Source: Neckera pumila (Eukaryota > Streptophyta > Bryopsida > Hypnales > Neckeraceae). From it: DNA of 64,000 nt. Of the stretch, positions 49,680-62,706 are shown one piece after another. Position numbers and translations under genes: made by a program. The stretch is from assembly GCA_963969595.1 (NCBI GenBank), contig OZ018408.1, positions 31,930,108 through 31,994,107 on the forward strand, written 5' to 3'. Numbering within the stretch: the first letter of the stretch is position 1; every line of letters starts with the position of its first letter. The notes under the pieces are model-generated. The model was not told the origin of the DNA. It did no database searches and saw only the letters and a program-made list of their open reading frames with translations.

Positions 49680-52600
49680 TATCGTAATTCTATGTGTCGA
49701 AGTAGATTAATTTCGAAATTCAGATAGAACAAAGTGACATTTTCTATTTTCCAAAATTCTGGAAGAATTACTTTGCAAATTAATTCAATTGGTGCATTTT
49801 CCTAATGAAACAAAGTTGATTTCCTTTTAAAAATCATGACTTCAGGATAAAGTAAGAAACTTTCTTCTTCGCTGGTTACCTTAAACAAATAAAACTAAAA
49901 TGAAATCTTGTAGAAAACTGTAATATAAAACAATGAGCTTGTCCTAAATTAATCCCTAAAGCCCAGAGGTATATTTTGGGCAAAATTATGAAAAAGCATC
50001 ACTTCTAGGACAATGAGAAAATTATGAAAAAAAAAAAAAAATTCAAAATTTAACCATACAAATTTGCACTAGATCAACTAAGGGATGTGTGGAAAAAATT
50101 TCACGAACTTTGACCACACGGATTGAAAGATTATAATGTTTGAAGTTAGAAAAATAAAAAAATCAGCATTGCCCAAGAGGGCCAACGGATTTTAACTCCT
50201 CCTAGAGTGAGATGTTTATACTACATATGCTTCTTTTTTTTACATTTGTATCAGGTAAGTTTCATGCCAAATTCAAGAGTGGATGAGTTTTTCTACAAAA
50301 GATTTCTAAAATATTCCTATATTGCCTAAGCTGCAAGAAAAATTCAGGACAGCATAACTTTTGATCCAAGCACACGATTGGAGAAAAAATTAGATTTTCA
50401 ACAAGGAGGTACGTAAACACACCTTGTGTCAAAAAATTTGCGAACTTCTAACAAAAATTGACTTTATAGGAACCTATCCAAATTTTCAATTGTCCGTTGC
50501 ACAGACAATTGTCTTTTAAGGGTTAACTTGAGTAATTGTGGAGTTTTAGATTTAACAAATATTTGAATTCTTTTTTATTTTTTGACATTGGTATAAAAAT
50601 TAATCTAAACTTGAGCATATTTCAAATTTTGTTTATAAAACCAACCTATACAAAAGGTAAATTAAGGTGTCCCTTTTTGTGCCATGTGACAACTTTGCCA
50701 TTCTAATATAGGGTCCATTTTTGCTCCTTGCTTTTCTGTAAACTAGGTAAGTATAGGATAATGTCGAATGTCGATAAAAAATGACAAATTCAGAATGACA
50801 CAGTAGTAGAATTTACAAAAAAATTGATGACTTTAAGAGAAGTGTTGGTCAATTTGCAATTAAGGACTATGATTAAGTGATACAAATTTGTGCATCTTTC
50901 AAGGACCTCCACCTTGACAATATTAGAGCAAAGCCTTTGTTTGCATTTATTTATTAATCAAAAAAAATGACTTTCTACTACTATGTATATCCTACAAATG
51001 GATTTGAGCCAAAATCTAGAAACTAAATTCATTCATTTAGACTCCATCACATGTTTTAAATACTAAGATAGAATTCATGCAACAATTATCTACTAAGTGG
51101 TTAATTTAGTGAAAACAAATATCAGATTGTTGAATGTCGGGTCAAGGAGCCCCTATGTACAAAGTGTTTAGGCCATGTATAAGCCTTGCCATTGGAATGT
51201 GCATAAAGACTTTGACATTGGTGTAATAAAAATGGATGCTCCAAAATTTATAATTAACATGATCAATCAACAAAAATGTGGAGGAAAATCCATGTACAAT
51301 GTTGTCAATTGAAGGTGATATTTAAGAAAGGGATTTAAGGATGATACAGATCAAGACTAATTGAAGTCGAAGACAATTTCAATTGACGTGACAAAGTTGT
51401 CATGCGTAAAATATAATTGCACTGAGTAATGAAGTGATTGGAAGTGAGCTTGTAAAAATTGTATTGAGGTTTTCATCTCATTGATTTTGATTTGAAGTTT
51501 GTCATTTTGTAAGGGTCTATTTTTGAATGTGAAATTGGAAGAGTATATGTCATTGTCATTTTGTAAGCAGAAGTTGTAAATTAAATGGGTTGGTTTGAAC
51601 ATTACTCTTTCTCCAATTGAATTCACATCTCATAAATACAATTCACTAATGAGCAAAGCTTGAAACACAAAGTTTTACTCACTTTGAATTATGGATTTTG
51701 CTCAAACCAAAATGAAACTGTTGCAAAAAAATAAATAACAAGAGGCACAGAACTAGTTCAAACGTCAATTGCCCAAACCTTGATGGACATTTCAAATTTG
51801 AAACATTATATAGATGAACTTCTTTAAACGCTTCTCTTTAAAACATTCCAAATCTAGCAGCCCCAACATTCTAAAAATTTAGATTTGCTTGCTCACAGTG
51901 AATATAGATGATACAAAATCTAGAGCTAGTTGAACTTGATGTACATATGATACGCTTCCAAGGAGACTAAACTAACATTCAATGCTCAGCTAGTACTCAT
52001 TGTATTGTCATTGCCAATGGTTACTATTTTTTGGCATTGTCAAAACTATAAGTTCCTCACATTGCTATTATAAACAAAAAGATATATCTAGATACCAAAT
52101 CCACGCTTTACTAAAGAGTGGTTTTTAATATCACCTTTGAATCTAGTCTAAAGGACAATTATTGGTAGTACTAGATTTACACACCAAGTATGAAGCTCCA
52201 CCATGCTTCACCCTCCTACCTCCCAAATTTGAATACCCTTGAATGTTGAATTACCATAGCAATAATTACATTGCAAACACGAGGACAAATGTAGAGATCA
52301 AATCATTAGTCCAAACATTCAAAACCTTGTGGAAAACCAATTGATCTCAATTCATTATCTCCTTGTGAGGATTACAGTTTTCAGAGTTCAAATCTAATTG
52401 CTTAAGAGAATTACTAGAAGGTTATATACACTTAGTACCAAAGAATCCAAACACACACAATTTAAATAACATCTCATGTTAAAACCTAATTCATCAAAGA
52501 GCAAAGCTTGGGACATAAAAAAATTTCTAATAGTTTCAATCATATTTGTGTAGTTATACCTTAGGAATAGAGTATTTGCTCTATTATAAAGCAAGAAAAT

Positions 52601-53690
52601 AAATTTTGTATTGGAGCATCCACAAAAATCTAATGTTCTAATTAACCAAGAAGTAGAGACCATCGAAGACCTAAAACTGTAAACAAATTTTTGACTTGAA
52701 AAATCATCAGCATTACACTAAATGTACACACTCACTTTAACCCCTAAATGCCCAAGGCCTTTTTTGAACTTCTAAAAACTTGCTCTAAATTGAACAAAAG
52801 TCCAACATTTTGATAAGTAGTATCAATATTGTTTTATGAATTGTAATTGTACAAACTCAAACTAGACATGTTAGAGGTCACATAAGAAAAGAAAATACAA
52901 CAATATCACTTATGAATAGAAAGATTATAATGTTTGAACATGAGGGTGTTCAAACAACAAAAGTGACTTGAAGTCTTTCAATCCTCTTTTTACATGCCAA
53001 ATCTAAAAAGTTGGTCAACAACAAAATATGAGGTCAAAGGACCTAACTTGCATAACTCCAATCAATTTACAGCTTCTCAAAATCTACTCTAAATTTTTTT
53101 TAATTAAATTTCTAATGTGTTTTTTCCTCCAAGTTGTAGAGTATTTGAAGATCATATCCAAGAGCCCTCAACACTACAGAGAGTCAAGATTGCAATGGGT
53201 ATTCTTGCACAAAATCTTGAATAGAAAAATCATAATCAATCATTTTCAAAATCAATTTTTGGACGCTAAAACTAGACTTCAAAAAGAATTTTTCAAAGAT
53301 GTGAAATACTAGAAATAGCAATTTGTTTAAGTTTTATTTAAATTCAAAGTTTTGTCAACTCCAAAATTTGGTGCCTCAAGCATTTAAGGGTTCAAAAAAC
53401 AAAATTCTTGTTCCAAACCATCCAAGAACCTATATATTAAAGCCCATAGGAAGTAGATATAGTTGACTTAGATATGTAAACAATTATAGGAAATAGCCTA
53501 GCTGGTTACATCATTGTCCCAACATCCTTTCAACCATCCTAACATCCCAATGACATCTGCCTAGATTTTGGTTTCATGACCAGGCTATGTGATGGTTTCA
53601 GTAGCCTCGAGAGCTTCCACTTTGAATATTCATAGAACTTACATATCTTATTCAAAAAACTCTTTTAATTTTTTTTCATAATTTTTTTTA
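49680..53690. other. Gene-poor AT-rich DNA
   Basis: No gene was found on either strand. About 49945-50200 and about 52735-52930 share short blocks (CCTAAAGGGCCAAGG-type) with the AT-rich repeat inside the hAT element. These are probably old dispersed repeats. Confidence 0.5.
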
Positions 53691-54254
53691 ATCAATTAGC
53701 ATTTTGGTTGGCTCTAGATTATGACAAGTCATTAATGCATGAGTGAATGGGAGCAATTGGGGAGCTATCGAGCACAGGCCAATCCATTTCTTCAACCCTC
53801 TGTGGGGCAACTGGGTGGAGAAGCCTTTAGGCCCGACAAGGAGGGTCCTCCCATTGTAGGAGATTTGATGCACCAAGCCTCACCCGACATAAAAACATGC
53901 AAACCTTTTTATATTTTCTTAAAATTTTGTAATCTCAAAGGAACATTTACAGGGATCCCCGTGAGTGAGGCTTCGTTGTGAGGGAAAAATTAGATCTCAT
54001 AGGTTGTGAGTTCATCCAAGACATGAATGTATGTGAGCTCATTGCATTGTCATTGTGGGATATATCCCTTACCCATTTTCATATCTCATACCTGTATTTG
54101 TACTCATATCGTATTTATATCCATAGCATATCTGTAGCCACTATATCCATTTCGTATCCAAAGTTGTTTCTCAAGATCAACGGCATGTGGGTTGGGGGGA
54201 TTTTTAAAATGATTCTTAATTTTTTAGGCGGGGAGAAGGACAGGAGGGTTTCAG
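53691..54254. other. No supported gene
   Basis: The open frame at 53739-53981 lacks any recognised domain. The sequence is mixed in composition. Confidence 0.35.
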
Positions 54255-54351
54255 CTGATTTTTCCTGGCGATATTTTGAAGAACTTGTAAGAGGATTTAG
54301 CCACTGTGCCCGGCTCTCTTCATATATCCACCTTTGCTGGGAGGGCACGTA
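54255..54351 (-). repeat. Dispersed repeat, second copy (SINE-like?)
   Basis: The reverse complement (CGTGCCCTCCCAGCAAAGG, TGGATA, GAGCCGGGC, ATATCGCCAGGAAAAA) matches 321-414 in the same block order at roughly 70-75 percent identity by eye. GGCACAGTGGCTAAA slightly resembles a Pol III A box. No B box was found. Confidence 0.55.
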
Positions 54352-56770
54352 GGATTCACTGTCCCTAGAAAAAAAACCCTCTAAAGAGTTTGCCTCTTTT
54401 CAATACATTGGTACATTGCGTGTACATTGTGAGTTCATCCAGGACATGAACAGACACTCAACCCACAGTTTTTTTTGCGTTCTTGAATAATGCAAAATCA
54501 AGATGATTTTGCACCAACCACAAGTACTTGGCAAGTGTACAATGATCCTGTCCAATAGCTTAATATTGGAGCCCTAGTTGGTCCTCTTTTCCACTTCAGT
54601 TGCTGTCTATTTGTCTGACAGACATCAACGTTCCAACAGCTTCAATCTCACATCAATCCAACGTGTGCCCATCCAAAACAGGCTGCAGGGTACGACTGAC
54701 ATAGAGGTAACTACACCTAAAATCAACCGTGTTCTAATTGAGACCCTTATCTAGGAAGGACTGACATGTTGCTTGAAGTATGTTCTACTGTCAATGATGA
54801 GTTAGGTAGGCTTAATTGGTCGCTTTAACAGCATACTACCTGAAGTCTGAAGCCACAGCCAGACTCAAAAGCAGAACACAATGTGTTTTCAAAAAAAGAA
54901 AAAAAAACACGACTTCTTACAGTGTGTTACAGTTTGAAGATGCTCAAATAGAGAGAGGCTCCTAATAATGTGCACAAATAATCATACATGCAGTACAAAT
55001 AAGTGCAGACAGAAAGTCTCAGGTGTACCACACAATGGACTGAATCGAGGTCTTGATGGACAGTACAGAGAATTCACTTACATTAGCTTACATTCAAGAT
55101 GCTGTATGGATCCAAACAGCCGTGGCAACAATTGGTAAAGGTAAGCTTAAGTTATTCTTGTTGCATTGACAAGAACAGCACTTTGTTTGTGAAAGATTTA
55201 AATATATTAAACTTTTGTCTTGCTGTGTTTGTCCCTCCAGGGCATGCACCTGTGACTGGTTGGTTTGTGTATTATTAGTCCTTGGCAATGACATCCCATT
55301 TCATTTGTTTCTGAAAAAAGAAAAAGAAGAGTCAAATGTATTTAACAGTTGCACCTAAATATTGTTCAAACTTGTGGTACTTAAGGTAAGATAAGATAAG
55401 CTTATTGTTGTTGCAGTATAACGCCTTCATGAGAGATTAAAATATATTTAACAGTTGTACATACCTAAAATACTGTTCAAAATTGTGATACTTCTAGAAT
55501 CAAGTAAGTAAACGCATGCATCATATGATGAGAGTACTCACTTAGTTTCCAGAGATTTTGCAATTCATTTCCAGTACTTGATTTTGGTCATAATTTGGTC
55601 GTGCATAAAGAAGCATGAAATCACTGTGCAATAAGCAAGGTTTCAGAGAGAGACCCCCCCCCCTGAATGATGTAAGTTAACCTTTTTGAGAGTCAGTTGT
55701 GCCGCCCCCAACTCCATGATGCTGGAAATACTGAGAACTTCATCAGAGCATCATATGGGCAGTTTTGTTTTGTGAGCAGGAGTTGTGCCTCCACTGCATC
55801 TCATCTCAGACCAGTCCTGACATGGGCAGGCATTCAAATCATTCAACATGGGACAATTTGAATGCTGCCATTAGCCAGGGATTTGGGCACCTTGTAGGAA
55901 GGCCTACTAGGGCCAGCTTACATGTGAGCCCGGTGGGCAGAAAAAGTAACTACACTAGAAGACAAACACAATACCACTGATGATCGGGAAGCGTGGAAAG
56001 ACGAGAGAGAATTCTACGGATTCTGGTGTATCTCACATTGTAGAAGGAATATAATAGTGCCTTCTATATTTCGGCATTGTTGACTGCACCCACCTACCGC
56101 TACATGTAAAGAGACCCTTAGTACCTGTGAAGTCAACCGACCTAGGGACTAGGGCCAATATGCCATTGTCCGTGGAGGCCTTAGGGATATTTTATACATA
56201 GAGGCTGGGTCGTTTTCCTTGACGACAATTGCACAAATATAAATCTTTTGTCCCATCACAAGTGAGGATTTCAAGCTTCTTATTCAACAAATTGGTCCAT
56301 TCTCTAAGTGAAAAGCATCCCTTAGAGCATTCCTATCCATGTTCCTTATACTCCACTAGGGTGTCAAGGGCAAGGGCCAAGAGCCAAGATACTCCCCATT
56401 GTCGCGCTAGGCGTGGTTTCCTGCATGCCAAAAAATTTATTCATATCTCAGTATAGCGTATGCGGGGAAGTTTGAACTACGCCTAATGTGGATGAATTGC
56501 TGCAAGATTTTCATGCAGCTGTCCTTTGAAACGGTCCCTGCAACATCACTGTAGCAATTTTTGTGTTTCAGTTCGTATTTTGGGATCCCTACAAGCTGCA
56601 TGATGGGAAAGGAGGCAATGTGTTTTGGATGGTAGTGAAGGGTGCTTTGGCGGGCCCATGTTGGAGAGGCACAAAGCCGCAATGCTTGAGAGGAAGATAG
56701 TGCCTACCATCCCCATTTTGCTATGGAGATTTGACCGCTTCACGGGGGTGATATTATTAGAGTAAGCTTT
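54352..56770. other. No gene; local duplications
   Basis: TAAGCTTA...TTGTTGCA...AGATTAAA blocks near 55139 and 55395, and a TATTTAACAGTTG...TTGTTCAAA block near 55335 and 55447, indicate small direct duplications. Short frames at 55765-55980 and 56546-56815 have no recognised domain. Confidence 0.45.
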
Positions 56771-57023
56771 CATTAGAGGGGATTCGGGGGCCTTGGAGGG
56801 CCGTTTCAGGACCATTCTCTAATTTGGCCAGTTTCAATGAACAGTGATACGGGGCTGTCAGAAAAAAAAATCATGTTTTTTTCAAATATCATTTTAAGCA
56901 AAAAAAATAAAAAATAACGTGACAGTCGTTGTGCCACGTCAGCCAGCTACTGCAGCTGCATTCCCGTAGTCTAGGAACAAAGGAAACCCGCAGCCCTCTA
57001 AGGCCCCCAAATCCCTTCTAATG
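56771..57023. mobile_element. CATTA-type MITE
   Basis: The left end CATTAGAGGGGATTCGGGGG, then CCTTGGAGGGC, pairs with the right end GCCCTCTAAGG...CCCTTCTAATG. It shares the CATTA/TAATG termini and the inner GTGCCACGTCAGC core with the element at 41255-41549, so the two belong to one family. Confidence 0.8.
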
Positions 57024-59190
57024 TATGAATCTAAAACTGACAAAACCTTCTAGAAAAGACTCGGGGGGTGCACTTCCATTTTTTTAGCTGGAGACCTGCG
57101 ATCAAATGGAGGGTTATTTTAATTAGGGTGGTTCTAAATTTTAGACAAGGCTTTGAAATAAATTAGCATCATCATAATGGACCTAGGGTCTTTATAAATA
57201 ATGAAGGGTAGGATATTTTAATGATATTTGTATTTTCTTAGTTCTAAAGTAGCCTTGCCAAAATAAAAAATAAAAAGTCTGAACTTTCTAGAGCTACATT
57301 ACTAGGGAGTATAATTGTGTGACAAGTATCCAAAGCCTTGGATCCAAAGTCTTGGTGCAGTTTGCAATGTATGCTTAACTTGGTAGACTGTCAACTGTAA
57401 TTATGGAACTTGGAACCGGTCAGGGATGAGTATTGCTTGCTTTTCATTTCCATATTCTTTAATTTCATATTTCAGTTGTACTTTCTTCGACTTGTCTTCA
57501 TGCTTGAATTTCATTGTGTTCTTCTTGTTGTGGAACGTGCAAGAAAACAAATTGATGTACTCTCCAAGCAGCCAATTTTGAGATGTTTTTGAGATTCAGG
57601 CTGTCCAATTTGGTTCAAATGAGGTTTTGCTTGTTTTTGACGTTGATATTGAACCTCTGAAATTGCATCCGGGAAATTTTGAAACAATGTAAATGCGTGC
57701 AGCTGTGTTTGGTAACACATGCATTTCTGTCTGCAATATACATTTTTGCCCAAATTTTAGGTTGCTTTTTCAATCTTACTTCACCAATGTCATCCTATAT
57801 TGTATTTCAATTGTCTATATGCAGTTTTAGCTTTCTCTTAGTTTCTCTTTTGCAGGACTTTGAAATTGAATTCGAATGTATGAAAATACTGAGGTTTGAA
57901 CAATAATTTTGTTAAAGGTAGTTCCAGTTGCAAATTGCATTCACTTTGCAAGAGATTGTCATTAAATCTGCTTTGTATTTTGAAATACTCTATGCTGGCA
58001 AATAGTCTATGAATTTCACTTGGATAGTCTATAAATTTATGTATGTTTCCAAATAGTTTAAGAACTACACTTGTTCAAAGTTCTTTATGCTTGAAAAAAT
58101 ATTGAATGAACAGCTCATGTTTTGTATATTTGATTGTAGTTTATGAACTTCACTTCTTTTGCAAAGACTTTATGAAGTTCACTTGTTATGAACACCATTC
58201 AGTATATGCCAAGTTTTAAATAATGGAGGTCAATATGAACCAATCCCCTATTTGGATTTTTTTGGCAAATGTTCAATATTTATAATGAACATAGGGTATA
58301 CAAAATTAGCCCAAATTTTTTTCTTAAATGAAATGTAGGGTATATGAAAAGGCCCAAATTTTGAAATTTAGGTAAATATAATCCTATTAAAAGTTAAAAA
58401 AATTACCTACATAGCCCCCATGTTATAGGGGCTTGAACGCATGGTACCAACCCAAAACCTATATAGTGCACCCCCAAGAGAAAATGGAATTTTGGAATTT
58501 TGGAAAGGCAAATGAAAGGCAAATGAAATTTTGGAATTCTATATGAAAATGTCCAAAAATTACAAGAGTTTACAAGAAGAGCATTGGAATGTTTGGAAAA
58601 GCTACATCCATAATCATGTAGTTTTTTCTGCTGAAATAGAAGTAGAAAGATTATGAAACTTAGTGCAAGCAATTTTGAACTTGGAAAACAATTCTTTTTT
58701 CGGTTTTAGAATAACATAGATGTTTGTTCTTAAGATGGTAGAATAATATTTAATGATGTGACTTTGAATATCTTTCGCAAGTGTGTTTAGCACAGGTGCC
58801 CTAGAATCTGAAAGAACTGAAATTGGTCTTGGGAATTGGTAGGCCTTGGCAACTTCATTTATCAAAAGTAATATTTGAATCTTTAAAAGGCAACCTTTTT
58901 TTACAACAAATTTGATGAAATTAAGACAAACAATATATTTTTACAATAATATATTAAGCAAAAATGTGCAATCTTCTAAATAATTATTCATGTGTTACAA
59001 GGATATTAAAGTTAATTTAGCCTGGCCAATGACAATGAAAATCACTACATTGAAGAATCCATGCAAATATTAACTAAGCTTTATTGTTAGTTGTTCTAAT
59101 TTTTTAATTATGATTTTAGAAATTATAAACACTAAGAATTTTCTAATGTCTCATATGAATCGCCTAGTATGATGTAATTGTATAAAATTA
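57024..59190. other. AT-rich, no gene seen
   Basis: No coding signal. Loose repeats of TATGAACTTCACTT-like strings occur at about 57990-58200. Confidence 0.45.
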
Positions 59191-59385
59191 CAGTGACTCC
59201 CAAAAGTAGTTGGGCACCCTTAAAAATGCTCTCATAAGTTGAGAAATTGGAATTTTGAAGTGAAATTACACATAAGGGTAGAACTCTTTTTGTACAACAC
59301 CATGTCTAAATTTCACTTCAAAATTTGAATTTCTCAATTTATGAGAGCGTTTTTAAGGGTGGCCAACTACTTTTGGGAGTCACTG
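59191..59385. mobile_element. 195-bp Tc1/mariner-type MITE
   Basis: Ends CAGTGACTCCCAAAAGTAGT and the reverse complement, flanked on both sides by TA. The arms match for about 78 bp with few differences. The TA target and CAGTGACTCCC end are typical of Tc1/mariner derivatives. Confidence 0.9.
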
Positions 59386-59789
59386 TATGTAATATGGTGA
59401 CTATATAGCGTTGCATGCAAAAGTGACATTCAATTAATACTTGACAATGTACAAACGAGAGAAGGAGGTTTAGAATCCTTTTGGGCTTGTAAAAATCTTC
59501 TTATCACATTTCATGTAACTTATTTTGAAAACACATTGTGAATTTTGAAACTTGGTGAATTTTTTCCTTAAGTTTTGGTGAGAAAATAGAAAATAAGATT
59601 TTAGACAAGGGGATATTAAAGAAGTTTTGATGCACTGTGCAATCCAATACATTTAAACCTCTATATTATCATAGTGTAAGCAATCCAATTGTGCGTGGTT
59701 GTCTGAAAAGAAATTTGATAGGTTTCAACATATATATGCTATATGATGCAATGGAATTCTTTTGAATAATAAGTTGGAGATGCCTACAT

Positions 59790-59900
59790 TATACTGACCT
59801 AAATTTGAAGGGACTAAATTTGATAAGCCAAAAACGTTGATACTATTATATTGACCCAAATTTGAAGGGACTAAATTTGACAAGCCAAAAACGTAGATAC
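59790..59900 (+). repeat. 57-bp tandem duplication
   Basis: A unit with AAATTTGAAGGGACTAAATT and AAGCCAAAAACG starts at 59801 and again at 59858. Only a few differences separate the copies. Confidence 0.85.
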
Positions 59901-60420
59901 TATAATATTAGCAAATAAATGTGATAATACTGAAATAGGGCTATGTAAACCTTTTCATCATATACAATTTTATAACCTAACTAGAATGGAATGTGTTGCA
60001 ATGCAATATCACCAAAAAAATTTATGAAGTTACATCAAGTTTCATTGAAAAGATGTTTGGATGTAAGAGTGAATGAATAGTTGTACATGATGAAAATTGT
60101 AACACACTTTGCATTCAATGTAAGAGATATTATAAAATTGCATTAGTTTCTTTTTCAAACAATTTAATTTCCTATTTTTTTAATTTTCAAAATATTAATA
60201 TGATAGCATTTAATATTAGTATTCAATGATATTCTGATATCATTTAATTATTTTATTAGTATTATTATATTAACATAAATATTATTTGGTAATAGTCAGG
60301 TTTACCTTATGTGTAACAGTAAAATTGAATGTGTCACACATTGACTTGAATTTTCAGGTCATTACATTTATTCAATAAGCTTAGGATTTCTTTTACTCCG
60401 TAATAAGCAAGCGTGGGTAA
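59901..60420. other. AT-rich spacer, no gene
   Basis: Nothing coding is seen before the GC-rich segment that precedes the last gene. Confidence 0.45.
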
Positions 60421-60429
60421 CAGGAGCAT

Positions 60430-62706
60430 TCAAATATTCAAACCTGCAAGTTTGAATGCACCAACCAGACAGTGCTACCTATCCCCGTGGCCCTGTCACT
60501 GCCCGCCCATGCTGCGAGCCCTATAAGCGCGGACCCGGGGCCTCCACCAATTTTGAACCAAAGAGAACGTTGGCGCACCCGCCGTCCCTGATGCCCCTGC
60601 CCCTGCCCGTGCGCCAGCACGGGTGCCGGTACCCGTTCCAGCCCCCCGATCCCGCATCAGGGCCTTGTTTACCGCGAGGGCCTTCCTCGTCGCAAAGCTC
60701 CCCGGCCTGCCGAAGTCCGGAATTGATTCTCGTCGATTCCTGTGCTCGGGATGCTCACGGATCGCCTCATGATTGCCGCTCGTCTCTTCTGGGCTTCCTT
60801 GGGTACAACTTTTGTACCAATCCGTCTTCTACAGCCTCAGATATACCCTATTCCGTGAAACGATCGTCAGGTTATCTTCAATTCGATGTCTCCGGGATCG
60901 GAATGTGTGTTTGATTGTTCGCGTATAGGAGGTGTTTCTAAAAGTGGTGGTATTAGGTATTGTTGCGTATTTTTTTCTTGCTGCGAGGTTGTCCAGGGCG
61001 GGGTTTCTGTTGCGATGAGAAGCGGAGGTGTGATCGGGGAATGGTTTTTGTCCGTTATCTCGATCTCTGTGTACGATTGTGGCGCTTTTTAAGCCCGGGC
61101 GTGGATTTGGTTCACGTTCTTTTTTTTCCCTTTTCTTTTTCCTTTTTTTGAAAGTGTGTGTGTTGAGATTTTGTGCTTGTGTTGCTTACGTGTGGATGGA
61201 ATTTTACCAGGTGAAGCTTCGACGCTGAACGGAGTGATCGGCTAGGAGCGAACTAGGTGGCCTCGTGGTGAGCTTGGATCATCGGCATTTCGGTCTCCTG
61301 GCTTATTGCGTTTTGGAAACCGGTTTAAGGAAAGCGCCAATGATTTGAATTTCTCTGGAAGTGCCGTCTTTTGAGGAGTGGAAGTAGACTTCAGCGCAAC
61401 AGAGACAGCCCTGTTTAGTGCCTGCATTTTTTTTGGCACAAGTGTACTGATCTCCGATCCGACTCTGAAGAAGCGCGTGTTTTATTTTCCTTTACTCTTG
61501 TTCGTGATCACTTCACGGCCGCAAATAGTTGTTGAGGTGTTTCAGTTGAAGGGAAGATTTACAGACGGCAAGACTTGGGGTGGTGTGTGGGAGATTGCTT
61601 CAGCTCAGGTGTCCTCTCTTGCCCGAAATCATGTGAATTTTTCCATCACTGATGTATTCAAGTAAATGCAGATTTTGATTACCTTAAGCTGGCTTTTATA
61701 TTTGAGGAGAGGCGTCTCTTTATCCAATTCCCTCAAATTGCTGTTGTGCACGACACCAGGTCATAGTGTCTGTGGAGAATTAAAAAGCAGAGTCGATCTT
61801 TTCTGAAAGTAGGACATTTCTTCATCGGCCTTCAAGAACGCAATGTCTTTAAATCTCGAATTATGCCGACCAAGCAGAAACTGATCTGTTAATGCCGATG
61901 AAAAAATGTTGGCAATCCTTTCTGTATGTTCTGTTTTTATTACGTCATGCAAATCTTGAAACTGTAGACGCTTCTATGGTTTAGAGCATTAATTGATAAT
62001 AAATCTTCGATGTTGGACCGCGTTATTCATTCAGGATTTTACTTCTAAGCCTCCTGACTTTCGTAGTGGAAACAATGTCCCTGCAACCTCCTGAATTTTT
62101 GAAAGACGGGCCTTCAGTTGCATCGTATATTCTCTTCACTTCTCCCCTGGTGTTCACGTTGATAACGAAGCGATTTGACGACCGTGTTCTTATCTCGTCG
62201 GACTTAGAAGCCTATTCTCTAACCTAACTAATGTTCCGTCTGAGATCCTTCCTTAGCTCTTCGTATGGTGTGCTCTGGATGTGAGCTCCTTTGTTTACCC
62301 GACCAGAAGTTCCTTGTTTCCCTGGAGAAGACTCATTAGTTGTTTGAGGGGGCACTTTGAATTGTGTACCATCACCTTCACTTGCATCTTCTGGCACAAT
62401 TATCTCTTTAAGTCAAGAGTAGACGCTAAGCTGTAGTTCCTGTACCTTGTCCTGGTACTATCGCATCGCGAAAGTTGCCCCGTGATTACTGGGTAAAGTA
62501 TTCAGCGAATTTAGTGATGATCGTAGCGATATTTTAAGCATTTTCGAAGATTGTCCCACCTGCGATGTCTACTTCTATCTGCTAACTTGTACTCTTTGAT
62601 TCTTGCTTGATCCCCATGCTTGCAGTTCGTATAAGATACGTGTCGGCGAAACTTGGCTATTCTTCATTATTTGGAGTGATTGAACATTGAAGAGGCAGTG
62701 GCATCC
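60430..62706 (+). promoter_or_regulatory. GC-rich island and long leader region of the ADIP-like gene
   Basis: Base composition jumps at about 60450-60800 (CCCGTGGCCC, GCCCCTGCCC tracts), contrasting with the AT-rich DNA before it. A 152-codon open frame (60456-60914) is Pro/Ser/Arg-rich with no domain and is probably leader sequence. A likely acceptor (TGCAG at 62621-62625) precedes the exon that holds the ATG at 62707, so the leader is probably spliced. Confidence 0.45.

Noticed and set aside
60456..60914. 152-codon frame in the GC-rich island as a separate gene
   Set aside because: Pro/Ser/Arg-rich without a domain, no splice or stop logic linking it to the next gene, and explained by high GC reducing stop codons.
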